Assembly (NCBI RefSeq): GCF_002234535.1
Contig: NZ_CP022521.1
Location: forward strand, 6,432,001-6,496,000
Direction of reading: 5' to 3'
DNA from: Actinoalloteichus hoggarensis
GTDB lineage: Bacteria > Actinomycetota > Actinomycetes > Mycobacteriales > Pseudonocardiaceae
DNA length: 64,000 nucleotides
The position numbers and the translations under genes are program-made. Below are positions 8,448 to 18,055 of the stretch, one piece after another. Within the stretch, counting starts at the first letter, position 1, and each line of letters opens with the position of its first letter. A model generated the notes under the pieces. It saw only the letters and a program-made list of their open reading frames with translations. It was not told where the DNA came from and searched no databases.

Positions 8448-10463
8448 GTGCGAGAGCTCGCCGTCGACTTCGGCACCTCGAACACCGTCGCCGCCGTGCG
8501 CGGCGGTCCCGACGCCCCGGTCCGGCTGCTCGGCGTCGACGGCAGACAATCGCTGTCCTCCGCCGTCTGGCTGTCCCCCGACGGAACTCTGATCGTCGGT
8601 CGCGACGCCGAACGGCAGGCGCGACTCGACCCCAGCAGATACGAGCCGAACCCGAAGCGCCGGATCGACGACGTGGAGGTGCTGCTCGGGGACACGGTCG
8701 TCCCCGTCGTCGAGCTGATCGCCGCCGTGCTGCGCCGGGTGGCCGAGGAGGCGCGTCGGCAACTGGGCGCGAGCCCCGACCTCGTCCTGCTCACGCACCC
8801 GGCGGACTGGCATCGCATCCGGTGCAACACCCTGCGTTCCGCCGCGCGGGCGGCGGGGTGGACGGACTCGGTGCGACTGATCGCCGAGCCCACGGCGGCG
8901 GCAGCGCACTTCGCAGGCCTGCCGGACGTACGGCACCGGCCGGCACCGGGCCGGGCACTGGCCGTCTTCGACATGGGCGGCGGCACCACCGACGCCGCGT
9001 TAGTGCTGCACACCGACGAGGGCGGCTGGCAGATCCTCGCCGAGGCCGGGCTGCCCGACGTCGGTGGAACCGACATCGACCACCTGCTCCTGGACCACGT
9101 GCGGCGCTCGGTGGGCCACGACCGGCCCGAGTGGCCGGAGCTGCTGCGCCCGACGACGGCGGCGAGCCGTCGAGCGGCACGCGCCATGATCGACGACGTG
9201 CGCGAGGGCAAGGAGGCCCTGTCGCGCTACGCGCAGACCGACATCCCGCTGCCCGCCCCGCTCCCGGACGCGCATGTGACCCGCGAGGAGCTGACAGCGC
9301 TGGTCCGGCCGCAGCTCGAACGGGCCGTCGCGATGCTCGCCAGCACGATCCGCGGCGCCGCCCTGCCGCCGGACCGGCTCGCGGGCGTCTATCTGGTCGG
9401 CGGCGCGTCCCGGATGCCCTCGGTGGCGCAGCTGATCTCCGAGCGTCTCGGGCTGATCCCGATGGTGGTGGAGTCTCCGGAGAGCAGCGTGGTCGTCGGT
9501 GCCCTGGCCGCGCCGCCCGCCCGCGACTTCACCGACCCCAGGGAACGGACGCCCGCAGGCGCGCGGCCGGTGGGCGGTCACGGGCCCGCTCCGGCAGGGG
9601 CGGCCTTGCCTGCCGCGGTCCTCACCGGGTCCGCCGCCGTCTCGCCGCCGGGCCAGTACGACCGGGTCGGTGAGCGGCCGCCCACCGGCGGATTCGGCGC
9701 GCCGTCGCGTCCCCCGTCGTCACCGGCGCCTCCGGGACCGTTCCCGGGCGGAGCCGCGGTCCCGAGGGTTCCGGACGGACCCACCCACGTCATGTCCGCG
9801 CCGAAGGGCGATCGGTCCGCGCCGACGACGCCGCGGACCGTCCTGGTCACGCTCGCCGCCGTCGCCGTGGTCACCTCGGCCGCCGTCGGCCTGTGGTGGT
9901 GGAACAGCCCGGACGGTCGGGCTACGGGCGGCGAGCCGACGAACGGCACCGGCGACCGGCAGGCGGGGGCTTCCACCGGGCAGCCGTCCGGGGACCCCTC
10001 GGCCCCCGACTCGACGCCTACGCCAGGCGGCGATCCGGCCGCCGCGGCGTTCGGCGACGCCGACGAGCTGCGCGAGTTCGCAGGCGTCGCGGTGGAGCGG
10101 GCGGACGCCTGCACCGACGTCAGCGACGGCCGGACGTACTCCTTCATGGTCGACGTCGCCGTACGCTGCGACTACGCGACGGCCGACGGCGACTTCGAGG
10201 CCTACTTCTACGACGGCTCGGCCTGCGATCTCCTGTTCAGCCCCCTGCTGGGTACCTCGGGGGAGGCCGGCGAGTGGTCCGGTGCGGGGATGTCCGGCGA
10301 CTGGGTGTCGCAGCGAGTCCCGACGGACGGCAGCGAGCACCTGCTCTACCGGCCGGCCGACGGGGGCACCCGCTGCGGCGAGGCCACTCACGCGGAGGGC
10401 GACCCGCGCTCGGCGGACGAGGTGCGGGCCTTCTGGGAGTCGACGACCCGACCGGGAAGCTGA
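8448..10463 (+). CDS. Membrane-anchored Hsp70-like ATPase
   Basis: A 671-residue protein. Residues 1-355 form an Hsp70/actin-type ATPase with phosphate loop 1 (VDFGTSNTVAAV, from residue 6), phosphate loop 2 (FDMGGGTTDAAL, about 174) and the adenosine motif (YLVGGASRMPS, about 315). There is no DnaK substrate-binding domain. A Pro/Gly-rich linker (about 360-460) leads to one transmembrane helix (about 463-480, ending LWWWN), a Thr/Pro linker, and an extracytoplasmic domain of about 140 residues with five cysteines. The GTG start follows AGGGAGG (8433-8439). Actinobacterial Hsp70-like proteins of this build often go with dynamin and GrpE-like genes; such genes occur at 52975-57064 but not next door. 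Confidence 0.88.
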   Translation: MRELAVDFGTSNTVAAVRGGPDAPVRLLGVDGRQSLSSAVWLSPDGTLIVGRDAERQARLDPSRYEPNPKRRIDDVEVLLGDTVVPVVELIAAVLRRVAEEARRQLGASPDLVLLTHPADWHRIRCNTLRSAARAAGWTDSVRLIAEPTAAAAHFAGLPDVRHRPAPGRALAVFDMGGGTTDAALVLHTDEGGWQILAEAGLPDVGGTDIDHLLLDHVRRSVGHDRPEWPELLRPTTAASRRAARAMIDDVREGKEALSRYAQTDIPLPAPLPDAHVTREELTALVRPQLERAVAMLASTIRGAALPPDRLAGVYLVGGASRMPSVAQLISERLGLIPMVVESPESSVVVGALAAPPARDFTDPRERTPAGARPVGGHGPAPAGAALPAAVLTGSAAVSPPGQYDRVGERPPTGGFGAPSRPPSSPAPPGPFPGGAAVPRVPDGPTHVMSAPKGDRSAPTTPRTVLVTLAAVAVVTSAAVGLWWWNSPDGRATGGEPTNGTGDRQAGASTGQPSGDPSAPDSTPTPGGDPAAAAFGDADELREFAGVAVERADACTDVSDGRTYSFMVDVAVRCDYATADGDFEAYFYDGSACDLLFSPLLGTSGEAGEWSGAGMSGDWVSQRVPTDGSEHLLYRPADGGTRCGEATHAEGDPRSADEVRAFWESTTRPGS

Positions 10464-10609
10464 CGGCCGCTCGCGACGCCGCCGTCCCCACACGGTCACC
10501 GGGACGGCACTGTCGACGGGACGCGACACGCCCCGTGGTTCGGGCGGGTGCACGGCATGCCCGGGTCGGATGGCACAGTCTCCTCCTCGGGAGAGGAGTG
10601 TGACCAGTC

Positions 10610-11323
10610 ATGTCATCCACTGATCAGCAGGCGCACCACCGCACGGTGGTCAGCTATGTGCGTCGAGGCGATCGGCTGACCGCGGGCCAGGAACGTGCCT
10701 GGCGACAGCACTGGGGCACCCTGGGACGCGACCTCGCGGCACTGGACGCGGGCGAGTCGGGCGTCGAGGACTGGTTCGGCAGGCAGGCCCCGCTGATGCT
10801 GGAGATCGGCTCCGGAATGGGCGAGACCACCGCACGCCTGGCCGCAGCGGAGCCCGAGGTGAACTACCTGGCGGTCGAGGTCTACAAGCCGGGTCTGGCT
10901 CAGTTGCTGATGCGGGGCGTCGAACTCGGCGCGACCAACCTGCGTGCGGTGCGCGGCGACGCCGTCGAGCTGCTGAGCGATCGCCTGCCCGCCGCCTCGC
11001 TCGCGGGCGCCCGGATCTTCTTCCCCGATCCCTGGCCCAAGAAGCGTCACCACAAGCGGCGGCTCGTCCAGCCCGCGTTCGTGGCGCTGCTCGCCTCTCG
11101 GCTGGCCCCCGGCGCGACCCTGCATCTGGCCACGGACTGGGCCGACTACGCCGACCAGATGGCCGAGGTGTGCTCGGCGGAGCCCAGCCTGCGCAATCGG
11201 TATGCCGACGAGCCCGGTGGCTGGGCGCCGAGACCGGACTGGCGACCGGTCACGAAGTTCGAACAGCGCGCGAGGGTGGAGGGGCGGATCTCCCGAGACC
11301 TGATCTTCGAGCGTCGCGACTGA
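10610..11323 (+). CDS. trmB: tRNA (guanine-N7-)-methyltransferase
   Basis: A 237-residue TrmB. It carries the SAM-binding LEIGSGMGETTARLA, the YLAVEVYKPG motif and the family-specific FFPDPWPKKRHHKRRL. The DWADYA and WRPVTKFEQRA segments complete the domain. It methylates G46 in the variable loop of tRNAs, using S-adenosylmethionine. The protein is full length for the family. It is probably transcribed alone; the NOS-like reading frame begins about 220 bp after its stop codon. Confidence 0.97.
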   Translation: MSSTDQQAHHRTVVSYVRRGDRLTAGQERAWRQHWGTLGRDLAALDAGESGVEDWFGRQAPLMLEIGSGMGETTARLAAAEPEVNYLAVEVYKPGLAQLLMRGVELGATNLRAVRGDAVELLSDRLPAASLAGARIFFPDPWPKKRHHKRRLVQPAFVALLASRLAPGATLHLATDWADYADQMAEVCSAEPSLRNRYADEPGGWAPRPDWRPVTKFEQRARVEGRISRDLIFERRD

Positions 11324-11668
11324 TCGCGCCGCGGGGACAGTAGATTGGCCGGGCACGGCCGCGCGACCGCGTCGAGACCGGCCGAGCTCCGATCACGGAG
11401 CATCGAGGTCGGGCGGCCGACGGGTGCATCCGACTCGCGTGCAGGCCTCCGCCCGAAGCGGTCGGCGGTCGACGACCGGCGCGACGCCCTCGGAGGCGAC
11501 CTTCTCGATCCGTGACGACCGGTGAAGTAGCGGGGTGATCCCATCTCGATCGAGCAGAGGCAGCACGGCGCGGCGCGGGCGACCGATCACGTCGCCGCCG
11601 AGGAGTTCGTCCGTGCCTTCCATGAGGCACACCCGAGGGCGGGTTCCGCGGCGGACCGGCTGGCGAGC

Positions 11669-12565
11669 GTGCGCGCCGAGATCGAGGCGACCGGCACCTA
11701 TCGGCATCTCCCCGCCGAACTGGCCTACGGGGCCAGGATCGCTCTGCGGGACAGCGGCTGGTGCGGCAGCGGCGTGCCCTGGTGGGCGGCGAAGGTGCGT
11801 GATCTGCGCGAGGTGCACACGGCCTCGGCGGTGGCGGCGCAGTGCTTCGAGCACCTGCGGCTCGTCGTCAACCAGACCGGAGTCACTCCGATGGTCACGA
11901 TCTTCGCGCCGGACTCGCCTGCCGGACGCGGACCCAGGATCTGGAATCACCAGCTCGTCGCATACGCGGGATACGTCGACGGCGACGGCAGGGTGCTCGG
12001 CGATCCACGGCAGGTCGGCTTCACCGCCGCCGTCCGTGAACGCGGCTGGCAACCGCCGGTCGGCCGGTCGCGGTTCGATCAGCTTCCCCTGGTGGTGGCG
12101 ACCGAGCGGGAGGGGCCTCGGCTGTTCTCGCTGCCGCGAGACGTCGTGGCGGAGATCCCGTTAGAGCATCCGGAGCTGCCGTGGTTCGTGGAACTCGGAC
12201 TGCGTTGGTACGCGGTCCCGGTCGTGGGCGACATGCGGCTGTGCATCGGCGGCATCGAGTATCCCGCCGCGCCGTTCAACACCTGGTTCATCGGCGGAAC
12301 GGTCGGCAGTCGCGATCTCGGCGCCGACGACGCCTACGCCATGGCCCTGCCGGTGGCTCGGCGAATGGGACTGGACACCACGACCGAGCGGACGGCCTGG
12401 TACGAACGGGCCTGCGCCGAGCTGGATCGGGCCGTACTGCACTCCTTCGGAGCCGCGGGCATCCCGCTGTTCGATCAGGACGCGGCGGCCGCGCAGCGGA
12501 TGGCCTGGCTGCGGGCCTGGCACCGGCCGGGTGGAGGCCATGCCTGCTATGTCCCGGGCGGCTGA
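11669..12565 (+). CDS. Divergent nitric-oxide-synthase-oxygenase-like protein
   Basis: The protein follows the bacterial NOS oxygenase fold closely. In order it has ALRDSGWCGSGVPWW (heme-thiolate Cys, codon 11762-11764), IWNHQLVAYAGYVDGDG, ELGLRWYAVPVVGDM, IGGIEYPAAPFNTWF and AELDRAVLHSF. Several hallmarks are missing. The CIGR after the heme Cys is CGSG. The substrate-binding Glu of the GWYMGTEIG motif is Thr here (TWFIGGTVG, codon 12299-12301), and the DHHTAA motif is DQDAAA. The protein ends at the position of the WxWxxPP pterin/dimer segment. Family-like sequence extends upstream in the same frame to about 11543 (EEFVRAFHEAHP) without an ATG, GTG or TTG, so the GTG at 11669 probably truncates the real product. 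It is unlikely to be an ordinary arginine-oxidising NOS. Confidence 0.75.
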   Translation: MRAEIEATGTYRHLPAELAYGARIALRDSGWCGSGVPWWAAKVRDLREVHTASAVAAQCFEHLRLVVNQTGVTPMVTIFAPDSPAGRGPRIWNHQLVAYAGYVDGDGRVLGDPRQVGFTAAVRERGWQPPVGRSRFDQLPLVVATEREGPRLFSLPRDVVAEIPLEHPELPWFVELGLRWYAVPVVGDMRLCIGGIEYPAAPFNTWFIGGTVGSRDLGADDAYAMALPVARRMGLDTTTERTAWYERACAELDRAVLHSFGAAGIPLFDQDAAAAQRMAWLRAWHRPGGGHACYVPGG

Positions 12566-12804
12566 CGGGGCTGGCGCGGTCATACGGGCCGTCGCGGTCA
12601 CTCGGGCCGGTTCGGCCCGGCGGAGCGGACGGCGTCGTGACGGGCGTGGCGGTGCCGCCGGGGCGCACGACCGCGGTGCCGGCGCGGCGGGGCAGGGTGG
12701 TTCATGGTTCGGCCGATACCGTGCCGACGGCCGTCCGCCCCGTTCCCGGCCAGAGCCCGCCGGAGGCTTCTCGGCCTCGGCGACCTCCGTGCCACCGCCG
12801 AGCC

Positions 12805-13023
12805 TCACTGGTGACGGACGGCGGCGAGGCGGGGCTCGAAGAGGCTCGCCCGGCGGGCGGTGCGGCTCGGTGCGTCCTGTGCGGCCTCGGCGGCGCGCTT
12901 CGTGGCGCGCGGGCTCGCGTCACGGCGTTCGGCCAGGTCGGGCAGCAGGGTGCTCAACGCCATCAGCAGCAGCATGGTCATGGCCAGCACGCCTGCGGTC
13001 CAGGTCAACACGATGCTCATCAT
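12805..13023 (-). CDS. Small single-span membrane protein
   Basis: A 72-residue protein with one N-terminal transmembrane helix (about residues 4-28, SIVLTWTAGVLAMTMLLLM), then LLPDLAERR and a basic, Ala-rich cytoplasmic tail. The ATG pair at 13018-13023 is preceded by a strong GAGGAG with 6-base spacing on the minus strand, which is the main reason for calling it real. Function is unknown. It lies between the NOS-like gene and the ABC permease gene. Confidence 0.55.
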   Translation of the reverse strand: MMSIVLTWTAGVLAMTMLLLMALSTLLPDLAERRDASPRATKRAAEAAQDAPSRTARRASLFEPRLAAVRHQ

Positions 13024-13532
13024 CTTCGGCTCCTCGAGTTCGTCGGGCTGTCGTCGTGTCTCCAGTCTGGTCTCCGAGGCGATCTGTCCGGATCGGTCGG
13101 ACGGCCGAGATCGGCGAGCCGTTCGGCTGGTTCATGGCCGACCGATCGGCCGGCGTCGCCGACGGCCCGCATCGAGGCCGACGGTGATCAGCGCGTCGGC
13201 GACCGCCGAGCACCGGCAGACCCGCGGGCGAGACCGGCCCGTCAAGTCCGGGCGGGTCTGCGGGTTCGCCTGGACCGGGGAATCCAGCCGGACCGGCGGG
13301 CACGGGCGCGATCCGGCCGATTCCCGTGTGCCGTATGTCCGTCGCGGGCTGTGCGACGCCATGACCACCGGGGAGGCAGCGGACGCGGCCACGCACGCCT
13401 GCGGCCGTGTTCGCGGACGCGGCCGAGGCAGGCACGGCCGAGGCGGCAGGCACGGCCGAGCACCCAACCCGGCCGGAGCCCGCCGCACCCGGCGCGGCCG
13501 ACAGGGCACGCCGTGCGCCGCCGCCACCGGCG
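13024..13532. other. Intergenic stretch without a recognisable gene
   Basis: About 500 bp of GC-rich sequence upstream of the small membrane protein and downstream of the FtsX-type permease. Around 13430-13465 there are two imperfect copies of GGCAGGCACGGCCGAG. No open frame here has a ribosome site or recognisable content. Confidence 0.45.
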
Positions 13533-15860
13533 TCATTCCGTGGCGAACGGCTCGCCGCTCACGTTGCGCAGCACTCGCCCGGCCGCCCACGCCGCCGACA
13601 CGGACACGGCGACGGCCACGGCGACCGGGACGGCCAACGAGGGGTGGACCTCGATCTCCAGGCCCAGCAGCCACAGAACCCCGGCACCCACGCCGAAGCC
13701 CACCACCGCTGCTCCGAGGGATGCCGCCAGCGCGGGCAGCGCTGCCTCGGTCCGCAGGGCCCGTGCCAGCACCGACACCGAGGCCCCGGCGGCCGTCAGC
13801 GCGCCCAGGGTTTGACGCCGATCCAGCACCGAGCCCGCCGAAGTGACGATGGTGCTGGCGCAGGCCAGCAGCGCCGCGATGCTCAGGCCGAGGATCGTCA
13901 CGCGGCGCAGGTCGTCCAGCAGGACGCCGTTCTCGATCGCGGTCAGAGCGAGGCTGTTCACCGCCACTCCAGGGGCCGCCCGGCTGAGCACGGTGCGCAC
14001 CACCTCGGTCTGGTCGGCCGGCGCGCTGACCAGGATCGACGACTCGGCGATGGAGTCGCGGTCCGGGACGAGCGCGGGTTCGACGAGCACCGATCCGGCC
14101 AGTTCCGCCGTCGATCCCGCCATGGTGTGCACGGTGACCGGCCCTCCGTCGGCCAGCGGCACTCCCGGCGCCGACGCAGCGTCCGCCGACCCGCCGGGAC
14201 TCGTCATGGCGCCGTTCGAGCCCGTGTCAGGGCCGCTGGGGCCTGCCGGCCGGGGGCTCCGGACGTCCCGGAGACGCAGACCGGTGTCGGGCAGGAACAG
14301 CTCACTGCCCACCCATACCCCCGGCTCCTCGGAGCAGCGGCCGATCGGGAGCCGGGTCAGCTCCACCGCCCTCGGGCAGTCCAACACCAGCGCGGGGTAC
14401 TCGTGCCGCCCGTCACCCGTGATCAACCGCGCCCGGCCTGCGGTGGCCACCGCGCCCGCGACCTCGTTCTCGGTGAGGCCGACGCGGATTCGCTCGGCGA
14501 TCGCCTCGGCCTCGGAGGTGGGCACGTCGCCATACAGGACGTCGGCCTGGAATGAACGTCCGACCGTCCCGGCTGTCGACATGCCGGGCAGCACGGTCAA
14601 GGCCAGGGCGCCGACGAACACGGCGAGCACCACGCCCGAGGCCGACCGATAAGCGGCCTGGGGCGCGTCACGCAGTCGTCTGCCCGCGAGCAGCGTCGAC
14701 GGCCGACGCCACACCGTCGTGAAGAGCACGCCGATCACCGAGGTCAGCCACGGGCCCACCACCGAGGCCGACAGCACGATCGCCGCCATCGAGAAGATCA
14801 GCAGCCCGATCCCGCCGCCGTTCTGGGCGACGATGAGACCCGCCGCGAACAGGGCGCCCACCGAGACCAGGACCACCAGCCGCCAGGCACTCGGTCCTCG
14901 GCGCCGTCGGGCGATCACCACGCCGAGCGGACTCGACACCACCCGGCGGAGGCCGAGGACGGCCGCGAGGATCACCAGCAGCGGGACGCCCAGGCCGACG
15001 AGGAGCAGCGTCGATACCTCGGGGACGAAGTCGCCGGCCAGCCAGGTGCCGCCCTGCCACGGGATTCGAGACATCAGGCCCGACACCGGGATGGTCAGCG
15101 ACAGCCCGACGACGGTGCCCGCGGCCGCGGCGATCCCCGCCTCGACGGCCGTCAGCAGCAGCACCTGGCCGGGTGTGGCCCCCGCCAGCCGCATCGACGC
15201 CAGTCGGCGTTCTCGGCGAGCGGCGGTGAGCCGGGCGGAGGAGGCGACCAGCACCAGGCTCGGCACCGCCAGCACCGCCAGCCCCACCATCGACAACGTG
15301 ATCAGGAAGATGTCCGACATGAACCGGTCGCCGATCAGCCCGGCGACCGGGCTCGCCTCCGCGCTCAGCTCGGCCTCGTGGTGACCGACGACGGCCACCA
15401 GCTGTTCCGGGTAGGACAGCGCCTCCTGTCCGAGCACCCCGATGACGGCGCCGGGGAATCGGTCGCCCAGTTCCGCGGGCGGCAGCCGGGCCACCAGGTC
15501 GGCGAGCGCCGGGGAGAGCAGCACCTCGCCGGAAGCGGGAAACTCGGGAATGCCGGGTGCGACCGGAACGGCCTCCGGCGAGGCATCGCCGGAGGCCGCC
15601 ACGTCGAGCCGGGTGATCGGCTGCGAGCCGACGACGTCCGAGGACCGATCGACCAGCGCGACCGCCTCCGCCGGCGTGCCGTGGGAACCCACGTACTGCC
15701 AGGCGAATCGCTCCCCGCGAGCCGCGGCCGCGTCGGGCAGCGTCAGCAGCAGGACGACGAGCACGGTCCCGATCGCCACGCCCGCCGACGTGAGGACGGC
15801 GGAGAGCCTGCTCCGTCGGTCGGCACGTAGGATGCGCAGCGCGAGCGCGAGCGGATTCAT
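13533..15860 (-). CDS. FtsX-type ABC transporter permease
   Basis: A 775-residue permease starting MNPLALALRILRADRRSRL. One N-terminal transmembrane helix precedes an extracytoplasmic domain of about 140 residues. Then comes the first FtsX core of three to four helices (LTAARRERRLASMRLAGATPG is the conserved coupling segment). A second large extracytoplasmic domain and a second FtsX-like helix set (LDRRQTLGALTAAGASV) end the protein. This two-repeat layout is that of single-chain BceB-like or LolE-like exporters of peptides and lipids. Its ATG overlaps the stop codon of the ATPase gene. The divergent two-component genes suggest induction by an envelope-active compound. Confidence 0.92.
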   Translation of the reverse strand: MNPLALALRILRADRRSRLSAVLTSAGVAIGTVLVVLLLTLPDAAAARGERFAWQYVGSHGTPAEAVALVDRSSDVVGSQPITRLDVAASGDASPEAVPVAPGIPEFPASGEVLLSPALADLVARLPPAELGDRFPGAVIGVLGQEALSYPEQLVAVVGHHEAELSAEASPVAGLIGDRFMSDIFLITLSMVGLAVLAVPSLVLVASSARLTAARRERRLASMRLAGATPGQVLLLTAVEAGIAAAAGTVVGLSLTIPVSGLMSRIPWQGGTWLAGDFVPEVSTLLLVGLGVPLLVILAAVLGLRRVVSSPLGVVIARRRRGPSAWRLVVLVSVGALFAAGLIVAQNGGGIGLLIFSMAAIVLSASVVGPWLTSVIGVLFTTVWRRPSTLLAGRRLRDAPQAAYRSASGVVLAVFVGALALTVLPGMSTAGTVGRSFQADVLYGDVPTSEAEAIAERIRVGLTENEVAGAVATAGRARLITGDGRHEYPALVLDCPRAVELTRLPIGRCSEEPGVWVGSELFLPDTGLRLRDVRSPRPAGPSGPDTGSNGAMTSPGGSADAASAPGVPLADGGPVTVHTMAGSTAELAGSVLVEPALVPDRDSIAESSILVSAPADQTEVVRTVLSRAAPGVAVNSLALTAIENGVLLDDLRRVTILGLSIAALLACASTIVTSAGSVLDRRQTLGALTAAGASVSVLARALRTEAALPALAASLGAAVVGFGVGAGVLWLLGLEIEVHPSLAVPVAVAVAVSVSAAWAAGRVLRNVSGEPFATE

Positions 15861-16594
15861 GCCGCGGACCGCCCGGCGACCAGGCCGTCCCGGATCTCCA
15901 CCCGACGTCCGGCGCGCTCGGCCACGGCGGGATCGTGAGTGACGATGACGACGGCGGCCCCGGTGCTGTTCGCGGCGTCGAGCAGGACGCTGATCGTCTC
16001 CTGACCGGTGTGGGTGTCCAACGCGCCGGTCGGCTCGTCCGCGAAGATCACCGAAGGCTCGTGCGCCAGCGCCCTGGCGATGGCGACCCGCTGCGCCTGA
16101 CCGCCGGACACCTCGCCGGGTCGGCGCTGCCGGAGCCCGGCGAGCCCGAGCCGATCCAGCCAGCTCTCGGCCGTCGCCATCGCCGTCGCCCGGCTCGAGC
16201 CGGCGAGCAGCAGCGGCAGCGCCACGTTTTCCAGACAGGTCAGTTCCGATACCAGCATTCCGGCCTGGAACACGAAGCCGAAGGCGCCGCGCCGCAGCTC
16301 GCTGCGCCTGCGCTCGGACAGCCGGTCGATCCGCTGGCCGTCCAGCAGGACCTCGCCGCCGTCCGGCGGCAGGATGCCCGCCAGCACGTGAAGCAGCGTG
16401 GTCTTGCCGGACCCGGAAGGCCCGACGATCGCGACGACCTCGGCTCGGCCCACGGCCAGGTCGACGCCGGACAGGGCATGCTGTTCGCCATAACGCTTCG
16501 TCAGTCCGTTGCCCGTGAGCAGCGGCGACGCCCGGTCTTCCGGAGCGAGCCTGTCCTGATCTGCGGGTCTGGGGGCAGCGGTCATCGGTGACAC
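15857..16594 (-). CDS. ABC transporter ATP-binding protein (LolD/MacB type)
   Basis: A 245-residue ATPase. It has Walker A GPSGSGKTTLLH, the Q-loop in FVFQAGMLVSELTCLENV, signature VSGGQAQRVAIARAL, Walker B VIFADEPTGALD and switch histidine VTHD. These are all canonical for the LolD/MacB/BceA group that energises FtsX-type permeases. GTG 16594 is chosen because GGAG stands 9 bp before it; an in-frame ATG three codons later is possible. It overlaps the permease gene by 4 bp. The divergent kinase gene starts 225 bp away, so the two operons share a promoter region. Confidence 0.92.
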   Translation of the reverse strand: MSPMTAAPRPADQDRLAPEDRASPLLTGNGLTKRYGEQHALSGVDLAVGRAEVVAIVGPSGSGKTTLLHVLAGILPPDGGEVLLDGQRIDRLSERRRSELRRGAFGFVFQAGMLVSELTCLENVALPLLLAGSSRATAMATAESWLDRLGLAGLRQRRPGEVSGGQAQRVAIARALAHEPSVIFADEPTGALDTHTGQETISVLLDAANSTGAAVVIVTHDPAVAERAGRRVEIRDGLVAGRSAA

Positions 16595-16819
16595 GGTCGA
16601 CTCTCCTCGGGTTCTCCTCGGGCGGCGGACCCGGCCTGCGGCGATCGCCGGGCGGGTCCGCACGGCCTTCGTCGGGCCGGGTCTCAGAGTGCCCGCGCCC
16701 GCGTGGGGAACGCTTCGGTCCAACGGTCGGTGATCTCGGCGCGGCCTCGGCCGTTCGGTCGGCGAGCACGAGCCGAACGGCCGAGGTCCCCGCCGGAGGG
16801 CAGGCCGTACCGTCACGGC

Positions 16820-18055
16820 ATGACTCGGGGGTCCTCCGCAGGCTGGATGGAACGTGTGCCGGCGCGATACCGCGCGCTGCTCCGGCAGCAGTGGCCGCTG
16901 ATACTGGTGCTGGGGCTGCTACAGCTCGGCCAGCTCGGGGCAATCGGCATGGGCGCGGCCGCGCAGTTCGGCGTGCTGCTCTCGATACTGCTGGTGACCA
17001 TCGCGGTGCTCGCGCCGTTGCGTCCCTTCCGCGCCGCGCTGGCCGCCGCACTGTTGTTGGGCGGCTCCGGGATCTTCATGGCGGTCCTCGGCGGCCAGAC
17101 GTCCATGCAGTACAGCTTCACCGGGCTGTGCGCGGCGATGGCGATCCTCGCCTACGCGGTGCGCTATCTGGACAAGGGGCAGGCTCGCGTCAGCGTGGTG
17201 GCGCTGATCATCACCATCGAGATGAGCCTGTCGCCGGAGATGGCACGCAACGTGGCAGGGCTCGGGGACCTCCTACAGGCCTTGGTTGCACTGCAGTTCC
17301 TCACCGCGTTGATGGTGGTTCCCGCACTGATCGCGGGCCTGTACTTCCGAGGCGCCGACCGTGAGCGCGAGCAACGCACCAGCCGGGAGATCGTCGCCGC
17401 CCAGCAGGCGGAGCGGATGGCGTTGGCGCGGGAGCTGCACGACGTGGTCGCGCACCACGTGACCGGCATCGTGGTGCAGTCGCAGGCCGCCCGGATCGTG
17501 GCGGCGAACAACCCGGAGGCCGTGGCCAAGGCGCTGGAGCTGATCGAGCACAGCGGGACCGAGGCCCTCACGGCGATGCGCAGGCTGGTGGGGACGATGC
17601 GGGAGGGCTCCGCCCCCGACGCCGAGTCCGCCGCCTCGCAGGCGACCATGGATCTCGACGCCGACCTGCGCACCCTCGTCGACCGCGCGGAGCGCAGCGG
17701 CATCCCGGCCCGACTCGACGCGGTGCCCGGCGGGGACGTTCCACCGGAGGTGGGGCGTTCGGTGCTGCGGCTCGTGCAGGAGGCGCTGACCAACTCCGGC
17801 AAGCACGCGAGGAATCTGTCTCTGGTGCTGGTCGCGGTCTATCGGACGGCCACGGGGCTGCGCATCCTGGTGACCGACGACGGCGACGGCGGGGTGCAGG
17901 ATCCGGTCGGCGGCTCGGGTGGCTACGGTCTCATCGGGATGCGCGAGCGGGTCGATCTGCTCGGCGGCGAGTTCAGCGCGGGGCCGGGCCCTCACCACGG
18001 ATGGCGGGTGGAGGTCCTGCTGCCCGTGCAGGATGTTGAGGCGGAGCAGACATGA
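16820..18055 (+). CDS. Two-component sensor histidine kinase (NarL-partner type)
   Basis: A 411-residue kinase. About five transmembrane helices fill residues 20-180, with short loops and no large sensor domain. The HisKA_3 dimerisation segment contains the phospho-acceptor ELHDVVAHH, and a HATPase domain follows (EALTNSGKHA, VTDDGDGG, GLIGMRERVDLLGG). ATG 16820 is favoured, although ATG 16847 is possible. The gene overlaps the response-regulator gene by 4 bp and is divergent from the ABC exporter. Kinases with such intramembrane sensing commonly work with FtsX-type ABC systems in detecting antimicrobial peptides; that role here is inferred. Confidence 0.93.
   Translation: MTRGSSAGWMERVPARYRALLRQQWPLILVLGLLQLGQLGAIGMGAAAQFGVLLSILLVTIAVLAPLRPFRAALAAALLLGGSGIFMAVLGGQTSMQYSFTGLCAAMAILAYAVRYLDKGQARVSVVALIITIEMSLSPEMARNVAGLGDLLQALVALQFLTALMVVPALIAGLYFRGADREREQRTSREIVAAQQAERMALARELHDVVAHHVTGIVVQSQAARIVAANNPEAVAKALELIEHSGTEALTAMRRLVGTMREGSAPDAESAASQATMDLDADLRTLVDRAERSGIPARLDAVPGGDVPPEVGRSVLRLVQEALTNSGKHARNLSLVLVAVYRTATGLRILVTDDGDGGVQDPVGGSGGYGLIGMRERVDLLGGEFSAGPGPHHGWRVEVLLPVQDVEAEQT

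Noticed and set aside
13533-17051. A 1172-codon minus-strand open frame spanning permease and ATPase region
   Set aside because: Only the part from ATG 15860 is the permease. The upstream portion is an out-of-frame reading of the ATPase gene, which has its own canonical motifs.
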